A stretch of DNA of 64,000 nucleotides from Ruminococcus sp. (GTDB lineage Bacteria; Bacillota; Clostridia; Oscillospirales; Ruminococcaceae), in the NCBI GenBank assembly GCA_020860605.1, contig JAJBTZ010000090.1, positions 186,001 through 250,000 of the forward strand, read 5' to 3'. Position numbers and translations under genes: made by a program. Each line of letters starts with the position of its first letter. Position 1 is the stretch's first letter. The notes beneath the pieces are model-generated. The model worked only from the letters and a program-made list of their open reading frames with translations, ran no database searches and was not told where the DNA came from. Below are positions 1 through 8,243 of the stretch, in pieces.

Positions 1-1128
1 AAGCGTGAAATAATAGAACAAAACAGGATTGACGTCAAGGCTGCCGAAAAGGCAGGCATGAGTGACACCATGACCGACAGGCTTTATCTCAATGAAAAGA
101 GAATTCTTGATATAGCGGATGGAGTCAGAAAGGTTGCAGCTCTCCCCGACCCTGTCGGAATTGTTGAAGGCGGAGAGATAAGGCCGAATGGACTTAAGAT
201 TACAAAGATAAGCGTCCCAATGGGAGTTATCGGAATTATATACGAGTCGAGGCCGAACGTCACAGTTGATGCAGGAGTTCTCTGCCTGAAGAGCGGTAAT
301 GCCGTCATCTTGAGAGGTGGAAAAGAAGCAATTTACACAAATACAATTCTCGCAATGATTATGAGAGACGCTGTAGAAGAAGCTGGGCTTCCAAAGGATT
401 CGGTTCAACTCGTTGAGGATGTCACAAGGCAGTCAACTGAGCAGATGATGAAGGCGAACGGTGTCATTGACCTTCTCATTCCAAGAGGCGGTGCTGGACT
501 CATAAATGCTGTCGTCCAGAATGCTACTGTGCCAGTTATTCAGACTGGAACTGGCAACTGCCACATCTATGTCGATTCTTCCGCAAGTATTCCTATGGCA
601 GTTGATATTGTAAACAATGCCAAGACTTCGAGACCTTCTGTCTGCAACGCAGCAGAGACTTTACTCGTTCATAAGGACATAGCTGAGGACTTCCTCCCTG
701 CTCTTAAGAAGAGGCTTGATAAGTTGAAAGTCGAGCTGAGGGGCTGTGAGCTTACGAAGATGATTTTAGGAAAATCGGTTGTTCCAGCTACTGAGGAAGA
801 TTATGAGAAAGAATTCTTAGATTATATTCTCGCGGTTAAAGTTGTTGATAATATCTACGAAGCTATCGAGCACATCCAGAAGTACTCTTCAGGTCATTCG
901 GAATGTATTGTAACCGAAAGCGTTTCCGCTGCTGAGGAATTCCAGAAGAGAATCGATGCTGCAGCTGTCTACGTCAATGCCTCCACAAGATTTACCGATG
1001 GCTATGAATTCGGCTTGGGTGCTGAAATAGGAATTTCCACCCAGAAGCTCCATGCAAGAGGACCTATGGGTCTTCGGGAGATGACTACTTACAAGTACTT
1101 GATAACTGGAAACGGACAGATTAGATAA
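1..1128 (+). CDS. proA: Glutamate-5-semialdehyde dehydrogenase (gamma-glutamyl phosphate reductase), 5'-truncated by window edge
   Basis: NADPH-dependent reduction of gamma-glutamyl phosphate to glutamate-5-semialdehyde, the second step of proline synthesis in the cytoplasm. The reading frame is open from base 1 (KREIIEQNRIDVKAA...), so the ORF-track start at 58 is an internal Met and the true start lies upstream of the window. Family hallmarks are present: the PMGVIGIIYESRPNV cofactor-region segment, LRGGKEA, the catalytic-cysteine segment RPSVCNAAETLLV and the C-terminal RGPMGLREMTTYKY. About 375 residues are visible against a usual 410-420, so only some 40 are missing. The next gene starts 15 bases downstream on the same strand, which suggests co-transcription. 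The proB kinase would be expected upstream but is outside the window. Confidence 0.96.
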   Translation, partial: KREIIEQNRIDVKAAEKAGMSDTMTDRLYLNEKRILDIADGVRKVAALPDPVGIVEGGEIRPNGLKITKISVPMGVIGIIYESRPNVTVDAGVLCLKSGNAVILRGGKEAIYTNTILAMIMRDAVEEAGLPKDSVQLVEDVTRQSTEQMMKANGVIDLLIPRGGAGLINAVVQNATVPVIQTGTGNCHIYVDSSASIPMAVDIVNNAKTSRPSVCNAAETLLVHKDIAEDFLPALKKRLDKLKVELRGCELTKMILGKSVVPATEEDYEKEFLDYILAVKVVDNIYEAIEHIQKYSSGHSECIVTESVSAAEEFQKRIDAAAVYVNASTRFTDGYEFGLGAEIGISTQKLHARGPMGLREMTTYKYLITGNGQIR

Positions 1129-1143
1129 ACACTGAGGTTAATT

Positions 1144-2100
1144 ATGGGTACAGATACTGAAAACAAAAACGAGATTAAAACAGAGACGGCTTCCGACGAT
1201 CTTACCAGCCTTGCAGATGCTGCTGGCCTTATTGAAGTTATTTCTGAGGAAAAGCCTTCAGAGCCTGCAAGCGAGCCTGAACAGACAAGTGGCAGGAAAT
1301 CCCGGAGGAAGAAAAAGCTCAAGGAAATTACTGAAGACGTCGAGAAGGAGCGAAAAGAGATCGACGAACAGGTCAAGGAAATGTTTGATGATGCCCTGGA
1401 CGAGGATTCTGAGAATCTCGGCGTTTCTGAAGACGAGCAGGAGTCGCAAACAGTCAACATTAGCCTTTCGCAGATTCTGACTGCTATTTTCGGCTTAGTG
1501 GTTCTCGGGTTTGCTATATTCGGGATTGTGACCGCTGTGATAGATTATCGGGCATATGTCGAATCCAGAAACGACAATTCGGCGCTCATAAACTCTCTTG
1601 AGAGGCTTGTCCTTCCGCTTTCAGCTGCTGATGTTCCTTCGTTTGAGAACACTTCCCTTCTCAATCAGGACGTCATCATCACAGCTGCTTGCTGGGATGT
1701 TATTCTTAATCCGTCTTCGACTTATACCGCCGAAAATGGCTACTACTCGATCTCCTACTTTGAGATTGATTCGAGAATAATAAAGCTATTTGGCTCTGGC
1801 TTAAGCTATACTCACGGAACCGTCGGCGACGAGGAGTTGAGCTTTGAATATGACGAGTCCACGGGAATGTATTCCATCCCTGTCAGTCCCCGTTCAATGG
1901 CTTACTACCCTGTTGTTCAGGATATTGAAGCCACCGATGATGGGTACACCATTCAGATTGCCTACTACGTTCCCATTTCCGAATGGGTTTCGACAGATGG
2001 CACTCCTGAAAAGATTATGACCTGCACCGTCACAAGCACTGGTCTTAGCTACACCATTTCTTCTCTTCAGGTCAGCGAAATCGTGAGTAATGCAGGGTGA
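1144..2100 (+). CDS. Unrecognised single-pass membrane protein with charged cytoplasmic N-terminus
   Basis: I do not recognise a family. The 318 residues divide into a highly charged N-terminal part (about 1-105) containing a basic patch GRKSRRKKKLKE followed by an acidic Glu/Asp-rich stretch that could form a coiled coil, one hydrophobic segment at about 109-133 (ILTAIFGLVVLGFAIFGIV), and a C-terminal domain of roughly 180 residues rich in Ser, Tyr and Thr. With the basic patch inside, the C-terminal domain would be outside the cell. The start is supported by TGAGG about 7 bases upstream. The gene follows proA by 15 bases and ends just before a strong hairpin terminator, so it is probably the last gene of the proline operon transcript. 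Any role in proline metabolism is unsupported; linkage may be incidental. Confidence 0.8.
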   Translation: MGTDTENKNEIKTETASDDLTSLADAAGLIEVISEEKPSEPASEPEQTSGRKSRRKKKLKEITEDVEKERKEIDEQVKEMFDDALDEDSENLGVSEDEQESQTVNISLSQILTAIFGLVVLGFAIFGIVTAVIDYRAYVESRNDNSALINSLERLVLPLSAADVPSFENTSLLNQDVIITAACWDVILNPSSTYTAENGYYSISYFEIDSRIIKLFGSGLSYTHGTVGDEELSFEYDESTGMYSIPVSPRSMAYYPVVQDIEATDDGYTIQIAYYVPISEWVSTDGTPEKIMTCTVTSTGLSYTISSLQVSEIVSNAG

Positions 2101-3114
2101 CAGATAATTTAGCTTTCGAAAGCCGTGGGAATTCCTACGGCTTTTTATTTCTACTCCTGTGAAGTAGAAGCTGATAATTTCGGCATAGCTATAGCCTGCC
2201 TCTGCCATCCTGTTGCCTCCATACTGGGAGAGTCCAACAAGGTGCCCGCTTCCGTAAACTGTGAATGTGAAACGGTCAAATTCATCTGAATACGCGACTG
2301 TGAATCTTGCTGACGGGAGATTAAGCCACGAGGCTAGCTGTTTGCCTGTTATGGCTGTATTGCCATCGAGGGTGACTTCTGTTATGTAGCCCGTATCTGT
2401 CGTGCCAGTAATCACTATCCAATCAGATGTGTCGCCTAATAGAGTTATGCCTTCAGATTGAGTTGTGATTCTGGCAAAGAGTTCATCGGAGGTGTAACTG
2501 AGCTCAGTTATGTAGTCACTGTCGTATTCGCTGATGACACTTTGGAGATATGGGACATCTTCGCCAAGTACAGTCAGGGCGCTCTCACTGATTCCGCCAT
2601 TTGAAACACAGTAGGCTGGCGCGATAAGTTTGCCGTCATACGTGATATACTCACCTGCTACTTCGCTGACGGCTTGCCTGAGCGCTTCGATATTATCACC
2701 GTCATAAGAAAGCCGGATATACTTATTTGTGTCGGTGCTGATGTCGCAGCCGTAGAGTTCAGCGGTAGGATTAATCTCTTCTTCGATACGTCTTCCGAGA
2801 ATATATGTATACATGAGGACCGCATGAGCCTTGATAAGCTCTGGCTCTGCATCCATTTGAAGGGTTCCCAGGACCGAATATGTGAGGAAGTCTTCTATCG
2901 GAAGAGTCATTATGGTTCCTGTGGTGATATCGCAGATGTAGATCTCTTCGAGTGTAGGATAGGCTTGAGCTACTGTTGTTTCTGAAAAGGCAGGTATTGC
3001 CTCTTCTTGGTCAAAATACGTTAACCCTTCGGACATAAGAACGCTAATCACTGGAAAAGCTACGAGAGCTATTGTCACAAATAAAAGTCCCTTCAGTACA
3101 TTTTTCACATCCAT
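1894..3114 (-). CDS. SpoIID/LytB-domain protein (peptidoglycan lytic transglycosylase type) with an 83-residue antisense-encoded tail
   Basis: SpoIID proteins cut glycan strands at the septum during engulfment; the family is membrane anchored. The ORF track begins at 3237, but the Met at 3114 (MDVKNVLKGLL) has AAAGG just upstream and is immediately followed by a hydrophobic anchor, so I prefer it (406 aa). Family features: ELIKAHAVLMYTYI corresponds to the catalytic-Glu segment, AYCVSNGG to the conserved SNGG loop region, and GHLVGLSQYGGNRMA to the C-terminal GHxVGxSQYGAxxMA motif. The domain finishes at FYFTGVEI near base 2146; the frame then stays open for 83 more codons through the neighbour's terminator and 207 bases of its coding region. 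The lost stop is either real or a sequence error. A role in sporulation is inferred from the family; a LytB-like vegetative role is possible. Confidence 0.85.
   Translation of the reverse strand: MDVKNVLKGLLFVTIALVAFPVISVLMSEGLTYFDQEEAIPAFSETTVAQAYPTLEEIYICDITTGTIMTLPIEDFLTYSVLGTLQMDAEPELIKAHAVLMYTYILGRRIEEEINPTAELYGCDISTDTNKYIRLSYDGDNIEALRQAVSEVAGEYITYDGKLIAPAYCVSNGGISESALTVLGEDVPYLQSVISEYDSDYITELSYTSDELFARITTQSEGITLLGDTSDWIVITGTTDTGYITEVTLDGNTAITGKQLASWLNLPSARFTVAYSDEFDRFTFTVYGSGHLVGLSQYGGNRMAEAGYSYAEIISFYFTGVEIKSRRNSHGFRKLNYLSPCITHDFADLKRRNGVAKTSACDGAGHNLFRSAICRNPFGNGNVVGNLNGVPIIGGFNILNNRVVSH
2119..2149 (+). terminator. Intrinsic terminator of the proA transcript
   Basis: Arms AAAGCCGT and ACGGCTTT flank a short inner palindrome (GGAATTCC) and are followed by TTATTT. 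It lies 19 bases after the stop of the plus-strand gene. It also lies inside the 3' part of the convergent SpoIID-like reading frame. Confidence 0.8.
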
Positions 3115-3203
3115 CAGCCTTTCGTTCTTGATAATTCGAGGATAGCACTGAACGAATGAATATACTGTCGAAAGGCGGTGCAGAAATAATTTGGCTTGAA
3201 GTA

Positions 3204-3232
3204 TTGATTTTTTCGGGATGATGATGTATAAT
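3204..3232 (+). promoter_or_regulatory. Sigma-A type promoter of tRNA-Arg
   Basis: TTGATT, 17-base spacer, TATAAT, ending 13 bases before the mature tRNA 5' end. Confidence 0.75.
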
Positions 3233-3245
3233 GTCAAAGTGCAAT

Positions 3246-3322
3246 GTCTCCGTAGCTCAGCAGGATAGAGCGTTCGCCTCCTAAGCGAAAGGCCGGCGGT
3301 TCGAATCCGCCCGGGGACGCCA
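3246..3322 (+). tRNA. tRNA-Arg (anticodon CCT), CCA encoded
   Basis: A full cloverleaf can be drawn. Acceptor arms GTCTCCG and CGGGGAC pair with one G-T wobble; the D stem is GCTC/GAGC; the anticodon stem TTCGC/GCGAA carries loop CTCCTAA with anticodon CCT, which reads AGG; the T stem is GGCGG/CCGCC around TTCGAAT. The discriminator base is G and CCA is in the DNA. It stands alone between its own promoter and a terminator. Confidence 0.97.
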
Positions 3323-3330
3323 CAAAATAA

Positions 3331-3364
3331 AACCGTCGAAGCATTAGCTTCGGCGGTTTTTCTT
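3331..3364. terminator. Bidirectional terminator between tRNA-Arg and ychF
   Basis: Arms AACCGTCGAAGC and GCTTCGGCGGTT with an ATTA loop. The plus side continues with TTTTTCTT, and the minus side with TTTTATTTTG, so it can end both the tRNA and the convergent ychF transcript. Confidence 0.85.
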
Positions 3365-3377
3365 ATGCGATCAGATT

Positions 3378-4472
3378 TTAGACGTTGAATCTGAACAGAA
3401 CGACGTCACCGTCCTGCATGACGTATTCCTTGCCTTCGGAACGGATAAGGCCCTTTTCCTTGACAGCGACCATGCTGCCACAGGCTTCTAAGTCCTTGAA
3501 AGCGATTACTTCTGCTCTTATGAAGCCACGTTCGAAATCGGTGTGGATCTTGCCGGCTGCCTGAGGAGCTTTGGTGCCCTTCTTTATCGTCCAGGCACGA
3601 CATTCGTCCTTGCCTGCCGTAAGGAATGAAATGAGACCTAAAAGCGAATAGCCTTCTTTTATAACTCTGTCGAGACCCGAGACCTCAAGGCCTAAATCCT
3701 CCAGGAATAGCTGCCTGTCCTCCTCGGACATGTCAGAGAGCTCTGCCTCTATCTCAGCACAGATCGGGAGAACCGCTGAATGTTCAGCCTCGGCGATTTC
3801 CTTAACAGTGAGATAATGCTTTGAGGTGTTGATGTCTGCTCTGAAATCGTCCTCAGAAAGATTTGCAGCATAGATAACCGGCTTCTGGGAAAGAAGCGGA
3901 GTTGAACGGATCATTTCCCTTTCGTCATCTGTGAAGGGATAGCTTCTTGCTGGCTTGCCATCTGTTAAGTGAGCGAGAAGCCCTTCTGTCATATCAATAT
4001 CTGCCTGATATTTCTTGTCGCCCTTGACCATCTTCTTGGCCTTGTCAAGACGACGCTCGAGGACTTCGATGTCAGCGAATATCAGTTCAAGATCAATAGT
4101 CTCAATATCACGTTTCGGGTCAACGGAACCTTCTACGTGGATGATGTCATCTGACTCAAAGCACCTGACAACGTGAATTATAGCGTCACATTCGCGGATG
4201 TTAGCTAAGAACTTGTTTCCGAGTCCTTCGCCCTTTGATGCACCCTTGACGAGTCCGGCTATATCGACAAATTCAAGGGTTGCAGGAGTGAACTTTGTCG
4301 GATTATACATCTTGGCGAGCTTGTCAAGACGCTCGTCAGGAACGCTGACGACGCCAACATTCGGTTCTATTGTGCAAAAGGGATAGTTTGCAGACTCTGC
4401 TCCAGCGTTTGTAAGAGCGTTGAACAAAGTACTCTTTCCTACGTTAGGAAGTCCTACCATGCCTAATTTCAT
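3378..4472 (-). CDS. ychF: Redox/ribosome-associated P-loop ATPase YchF (Obg-like ATPase 1)
   Basis: YchF is a universally conserved TRAFAC-class nucleotide hydrolase that binds ribosomes and prefers ATP. G1 is [14 protein letters not shown] at the extreme N-terminus, the switch II segment is [19 protein letters not shown], and the C-terminus carries the TGS-type domain ([29 protein letters not shown]). The length of 364 aa is standard. It lies 21 bases downstream of trpS on the same strand, so the two are probably co-transcribed. Confidence 0.97.
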   Translation of the reverse strand: MKLGMVGLPNVGKSTLFNALTNAGAESANYPFCTIEPNVGVVSVPDERLDKLAKMYNPTKFTPATLEFVDIAGLVKGASKGEGLGNKFLANIRECDAIIHVVRCFESDDIIHVEGSVDPKRDIETIDLELIFADIEVLERRLDKAKKMVKGDKKYQADIDMTEGLLAHLTDGKPARSYPFTDDEREMIRSTPLLSQKPVIYAANLSEDDFRADINTSKHYLTVKEIAEAEHSAVLPICAEIEAELSDMSEEDRQLFLEDLGLEVSGLDRVIKEGYSLLGLISFLTAGKDECRAWTIKKGTKAPQAAGKIHTDFERGFIRAEVIAFKDLEACGSMVAVKEKGLIRSEGKEYVMQDGDVVLFRFNV

Positions 4473-4493
4473 GTTTTATATTACCTGCCTTTG

Positions 4494-5516
4494 TTATCTG
4501 TAATCGACGAAGCCAACCTTACGGGACGCCTTGGTGAGAATCTTGTTTGAAAGTCTGAAGGCGCGCTGAGCTCCGTCTGTGTAGCACTGCTTGAGATAAG
4601 CCTTATCAGCGATGAGCTTCGCGTATTCGGTTCTTACCGGCTCAAGGCTGTCTGCAACAGCTTCGCCGACTGCAAGCTTAAAATCGCCATAACCTTTGCC
4701 TGAGAATTCGCTCTCGATTTCGTCCATCGACTTTCCAGTGACGCAGGAATAGATAGTCATCAGGTTGTTGATTCCGTCCTTGCCTTCGGCATATCTGACT
4801 TCGGTGTCGCTGTCGGTAACTGCGCGCTTGAACTTGCGGATTATTGTGTCCTTGTCGTCCAAGATCAGGATGCAGGCGTTCGGATTGTCGTCAGACTTCG
4901 ACATCTTCTTTGAAGGATCCTGCAGACTCTTGATTCTGGCGCCAGTCTTCGGAATATAGGCTTCGGGAACGGTGAACATGTCGCCATAGCGCTGATTGAA
5001 CCGAACAGCTATGTTTCTTGCGAGCTCGAGATGCTGCTTCTGATCCTCACCTATTGGGACTAAATCAGCATTATAAACGAGTATATCAGCTGCCATGAGG
5101 ACAGGATATGTGAAGAGACCAGCATTGACATCGTCAGGATGCTTCTGAGACTTATCCTTGAACTGAGTCATTCGTGTGAGCTCACCAAACTGAGTGCAGC
5201 AGGACAGAATCCAGCTTAGCTGAGCGTGATTTGGGTTGTGGCTCTGGATAAAGACTATCGACTTCTCAGGGTCGAGTCCGCAGGCCAGGAGAAGAGCATA
5301 GCACTCGATTGTCTGCTTTCTGAAGGTTGCAGGGTCTCTCTTGACTGTTAAAGCATGCTCGTCTACGATTGAGTAGATGCAGTCGTACTCGTCCTGAAGT
5401 GGTCCCCAATTCTTGATTGCTCCCAGATAATTTCCAAGAGTGAACACGCCTGTCGGCTGTATTCCACTGAATATTACTTTCTTAGTAGCATTTGTTGCTT
5501 CGCTTGATTCTGCCAT
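4494..5516 (-). CDS. trpS: Tryptophan--tRNA ligase
   Basis: Class I aminoacyl-tRNA synthetase charging tRNA-Trp. The HIGH-type motif appears as TLGNYLGA near residue 26 and the KMSKS loop is exact (KKMSKSDDN) in the last third. GEDQKQHLELAR is the typical ATP/Trp site segment. The 340-residue length is normal. The start codon has GGAGGAATCATC before it. The 31 bases to the next gene upstream leave no room for a T-box leader. ychF follows by 21 bases. Confidence 0.97.
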   Translation of the reverse strand: MAESSEATNATKKVIFSGIQPTGVFTLGNYLGAIKNWGPLQDEYDCIYSIVDEHALTVKRDPATFRKQTIECYALLLACGLDPEKSIVFIQSHNPNHAQLSWILSCCTQFGELTRMTQFKDKSQKHPDDVNAGLFTYPVLMAADILVYNADLVPIGEDQKQHLELARNIAVRFNQRYGDMFTVPEAYIPKTGARIKSLQDPSKKMSKSDDNPNACILILDDKDTIIRKFKRAVTDSDTEVRYAEGKDGINNLMTIYSCVTGKSMDEIESEFSGKGYGDFKLAVGEAVADSLEPVRTEYAKLIADKAYLKQCYTDGAQRAFRLSNKILTKASRKVGFVDYR

Positions 5517-5547
5517 GATGATTCCTCCATATATGATATTTTGTGTA

Positions 5548-7323
5548 TTATCCGTAGATAGTCAGGCCGTCAGAAACCGTCAGAGTGAGCTCGTTTCCTC
5601 CTGAATAGGTTCCGCCAGTGTAGACGTTGTCGATGCTCTCACCATTCTTATAGCTTCCGCCATAGCTTATGGTGACCGTCTCCCCTGTTACAAGCATTGA
5701 AGACGAGAAGACGATGTTCTCAACCGACTTAGTGGTCTTGAAGACATATTCTTCGCTGCCACAGGAGATTCTGATATAAGAGCCTGTGGAAACGGCGCTT
5801 GCAAACGAGACTGAAATAGTATTCTGGCTGGTAGAGCTGGGATTTTTCACGGTTGAAGCATAGCCGAGCATCAGGACAGTTCCACCATCGATGGTGAAGC
5901 TGTTCTCATACTTGAGGCCTCCGTCGGAGTTGCCGTTGACCAAAACAGTGCCACCGCTGATGGTGATATTGCCCTTTGAGTCGATTGTGTCGTCGTTTGA
6001 CGTAATATAGACGTAGCCACCAGCGATATTTACATTGCCGTCGGTAGCGTCCTCGTTGGAAGCGTTGATGGCGTTGGATCTGGCGTTTATATAGACGGTG
6101 CCGTCGCTGATGAGGACATTTCCGCCTTCAAGGCCTTCGCTCGAAGTGGAGATGACTATATTTCCGCCAGTGACAGTTACAGAGCTGTCGCTGTGAATGG
6201 CGTCATCGCCCGAAGAGAGATTGAGAACTCCGTCAGAAATAGTGATTTCCCCTGCTGCATGAACTGAGTCGTCAGCACTGTCGATTACTATACTTCCGCC
6301 ATCGATTTCGATTGAGCCCTGAACACACTTGAGGCCTTTGGCACTGTCCTGAGTTGTCTCATAGGCTCCGCCAGCGGTTACTATGCTGATTGAGCAGTTG
6401 GAAACGGTAATTCCAGTCTCCGCCTGAACACCATCGTTTCCAGCTACAAGAATGATATTAGAATCCGTGAATGTGGCGTAGCCGAGGGTTGCATCGGTGT
6501 CGTTTGTGGACCTGAGAGCATCCTTTCCAGCGGTGACATTGACGGTAGAATTCTGAATAGTCAGGCTGTCCTTACCGTTGATGCCATTGCCAGTGGCGTT
6601 TACGGTTACGTTGGTATTGATTATCTTGAGAGTATCCTTGCCGATAATTCCGGCAGCATAGTTGCCGTTTACAATAAGAGTGCCGGTGCCTCTGATGATT
6701 AAATCATCCTTTGCAAAGATTGCAGCGTTAGGCTCTTCGGAGGCTGAGTCGCAATATGAAAGTGAGAAGTCATAAGATGATCCATCAGAGATGGTGTTCT
6801 CGGTGTTGCCGTTTAGAAGAATTGTGCAGGTTCCTGCCTTGTAAACATAGATTGCAGAACCGTTCGAGCAGGTGATATCGACGCCGTTCAGTATAAGAAC
6901 TACATTCTGGTTGACGGCGTTGACGATGATTCTGCCGTCATCGAGGGTGCCTGTGAACTCGTAGGTTCCTTCCCGAGTGATGACTATGTCTTTGTCCTCG
7001 AGAGTTACTCCCGTTTCGTCGCCTGAAACGCTGACTGAAGAGCCTGAGAGGGTTATGACTGTGTCTCCACTTTCAGAGGTTGTCTGAACCGCCTGAGTGG
7101 CGTCTGTGAGAGCGTTTTCGTTCAGGAGCTCTTTATAAGTGCCGGTGCTGTCAGTCTCTTCAGTGACCGAGGATACGTCACCAGAATTCAGGGTTCCTTC
7201 GGATTCACTTCCGCCAAGGTCTAGTATCCATAAAACCGCAACGATGAGTACTGCCAAAATTATTACTATAATTACGACAGTTCCTGCGATGGATCTATTG
7301 CTGTTTGATTTTGTTTTTGCCAT
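5548..7323 (-). CDS. Membrane-anchored carbohydrate-binding domain (DUF4353-like) protein with beta-helix repeats
   Basis: A 591-residue exported protein: a short cytoplasmic N-terminus, one membrane segment at about 11-36 (SIAGTVVIIVIILAVLIVAVLW), a Ser/Thr-rich linker, then a long region of about 20-residue repeats, each with a SGG or DGG turn, a short beta strand and an N- or D-rich corner (for example ISGGTVLVNGNSDGG, VTVTGGNIVISTSSEG). This fits a right-handed parallel beta-helix such as the DUF4353 carbohydrate-binding family, with a small non-repeated C-terminal domain. The substrate is unknown. Members often occur near CotH or VTC-type genes; none is here. A promoter and GGAG-type ribosome site precede it, and it appears monocistronic. 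Confidence 0.75.
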   Translation of the reverse strand: MAKTKSNSNRSIAGTVVIIVIILAVLIVAVLWILDLGGSESEGTLNSGDVSSVTEETDSTGTYKELLNENALTDATQAVQTTSESGDTVITLSGSSVSVSGDETGVTLEDKDIVITREGTYEFTGTLDDGRIIVNAVNQNVVLILNGVDITCSNGSAIYVYKAGTCTILLNGNTENTISDGSSYDFSLSYCDSASEEPNAAIFAKDDLIIRGTGTLIVNGNYAAGIIGKDTLKIINTNVTVNATGNGINGKDSLTIQNSTVNVTAGKDALRSTNDTDATLGYATFTDSNIILVAGNDGVQAETGITVSNCSISIVTAGGAYETTQDSAKGLKCVQGSIEIDGGSIVIDSADDSVHAAGEITISDGVLNLSSGDDAIHSDSSVTVTGGNIVISTSSEGLEGGNVLISDGTVYINARSNAINASNEDATDGNVNIAGGYVYITSNDDTIDSKGNITISGGTVLVNGNSDGGLKYENSFTIDGGTVLMLGYASTVKNPSSTSQNTISVSFASAVSTGSYIRISCGSEEYVFKTTKSVENIVFSSSMLVTGETVTISYGGSYKNGESIDNVYTGGTYSGGNELTLTVSDGLTIYG

Positions 7324-7375
7324 ATGTTTATCTCCTTTTTGGGATATGTTTCTTCGTCACAATCTGTTATCTTGT

Positions 7376-7404
7376 ATTATACCTTTTATTTTCTCAACCG
7401 TCAA
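7376..7404 (-). promoter_or_regulatory. Sigma-A type promoter of the beta-helix protein gene
   Basis: On the minus strand TTGACG, 17 bases, TATAAT. The -35 lies over the last codons of the upstream TtcA-like gene. The start codon is about 50 bases downstream. Confidence 0.7.
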
Positions 7405-8239
7405 CCTTATTTTCGTAGATCTCATTGAAGTCGTAGAGCTTGCCCTTGGTCTTGTAGCCGACCATTGTGTCGAGGCAGACGTTGTGGATGCTGTTGAAGA
7501 TGCTTTTGCAGACTCTGGGATTAGTTTTCTGAAGCTCCTTGAGAAGCTTCTTGACCTCAGCCCTTTTTGAGCTGCTTTCACATTCACTGCAACTTTCAGT
7601 GAAACGGCAAGCACACTGGATGAATTCGAGGTGGTTATACTCCTTCCAGGCGATTATATCGTCCTCGTGGACGCAATAAAGAGGCCTTATAAGCTCCATT
7701 CCCTCGAAGTTTTTTGAATGAACCTTCGGAGGCATCGCCTGAAGCTGGGAGCTATAAAACATGCTCATGACTGTTGTTTCGACGACGTCGTTGTAATGGT
7801 GGCCAAGAGAGATTTTGTTGCAGCCGAGCTCCTTGGCTTTATTGTAGAGGTGACCCCTTCTCATTCTGGCACAGAGGTAGCATGGGTTGCGGTATGTATT
7901 ATTTGCGACAGCGAAGATATTGGTTTCAAAGATGGTTATCGGGATGTTTAAAAGCTCAGCATTTTCAATGATTTTACGGCGGTTGAGCTCGTTGTAGCCG
8001 GGATCCATCACAAGGAAGATGAGTTCATATGGGACCTCGCTATGGCGCTGGAGAATCTGTAAAAGCTTAGCCATAAGCATCGAATCTTTTCCGCCAGAAA
8101 CACAGGCAGCTATCCTGTCACCGGGTTCAATTAGCTTATAGTCCCTGATGGCAGTCATAAAAGGCGTCCAGATATCGCTCGAAAAGACTGTCTGGATGCT
8201 TCGCTCTATTTCCTGATATGGTTCAAGGCTTTTAGCCAT
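7394..8239 (-). CDS. TtcA-like PP-loop ATP pyrophosphatase (tRNA thiolation type)
   Basis: 281-residue member of the TtcA/TtuA group, which activates a tRNA base by adenylation and inserts sulfur using an iron-sulfur cluster. The PP-loop is SGGKDS at 48-53. The group-specific CYLCARMRRG (Cys120 and Cys123) and a downstream cysteine set (CACRFTESCSEC, Cys209/211/217/220) are the likely cluster ligands, and GHHYNDVVET is the conserved GHH segment. Whether the product is 2-thiocytidine 32 or another thiolated base cannot be told from sequence. It starts 4 bases after mnmA, in the same operon, so two tRNA sulfur-insertion enzymes are made together. Confidence 0.82.
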   Translation of the reverse strand: MAKSLEPYQEIERSIQTVFSSDIWTPFMTAIRDYKLIEPGDRIAACVSGGKDSMLMAKLLQILQRHSEVPYELIFLVMDPGYNELNRRKIIENAELLNIPITIFETNIFAVANNTYRNPCYLCARMRRGHLYNKAKELGCNKISLGHHYNDVVETTVMSMFYSSQLQAMPPKVHSKNFEGMELIRPLYCVHEDDIIAWKEYNHLEFIQCACRFTESCSECESSSKRAEVKKLLKELQKTNPRVCKSIFNSIHNVCLDTMVGYKTKGKLYDFNEIYENKVDG

Positions 8240-8243
8240 TATC

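Noticed and set aside
5517-5547. Possible T-box leader before trpS
   Set aside because: Only 31 bases separate trpS from its upstream neighbour; no stem or T-box sequence.
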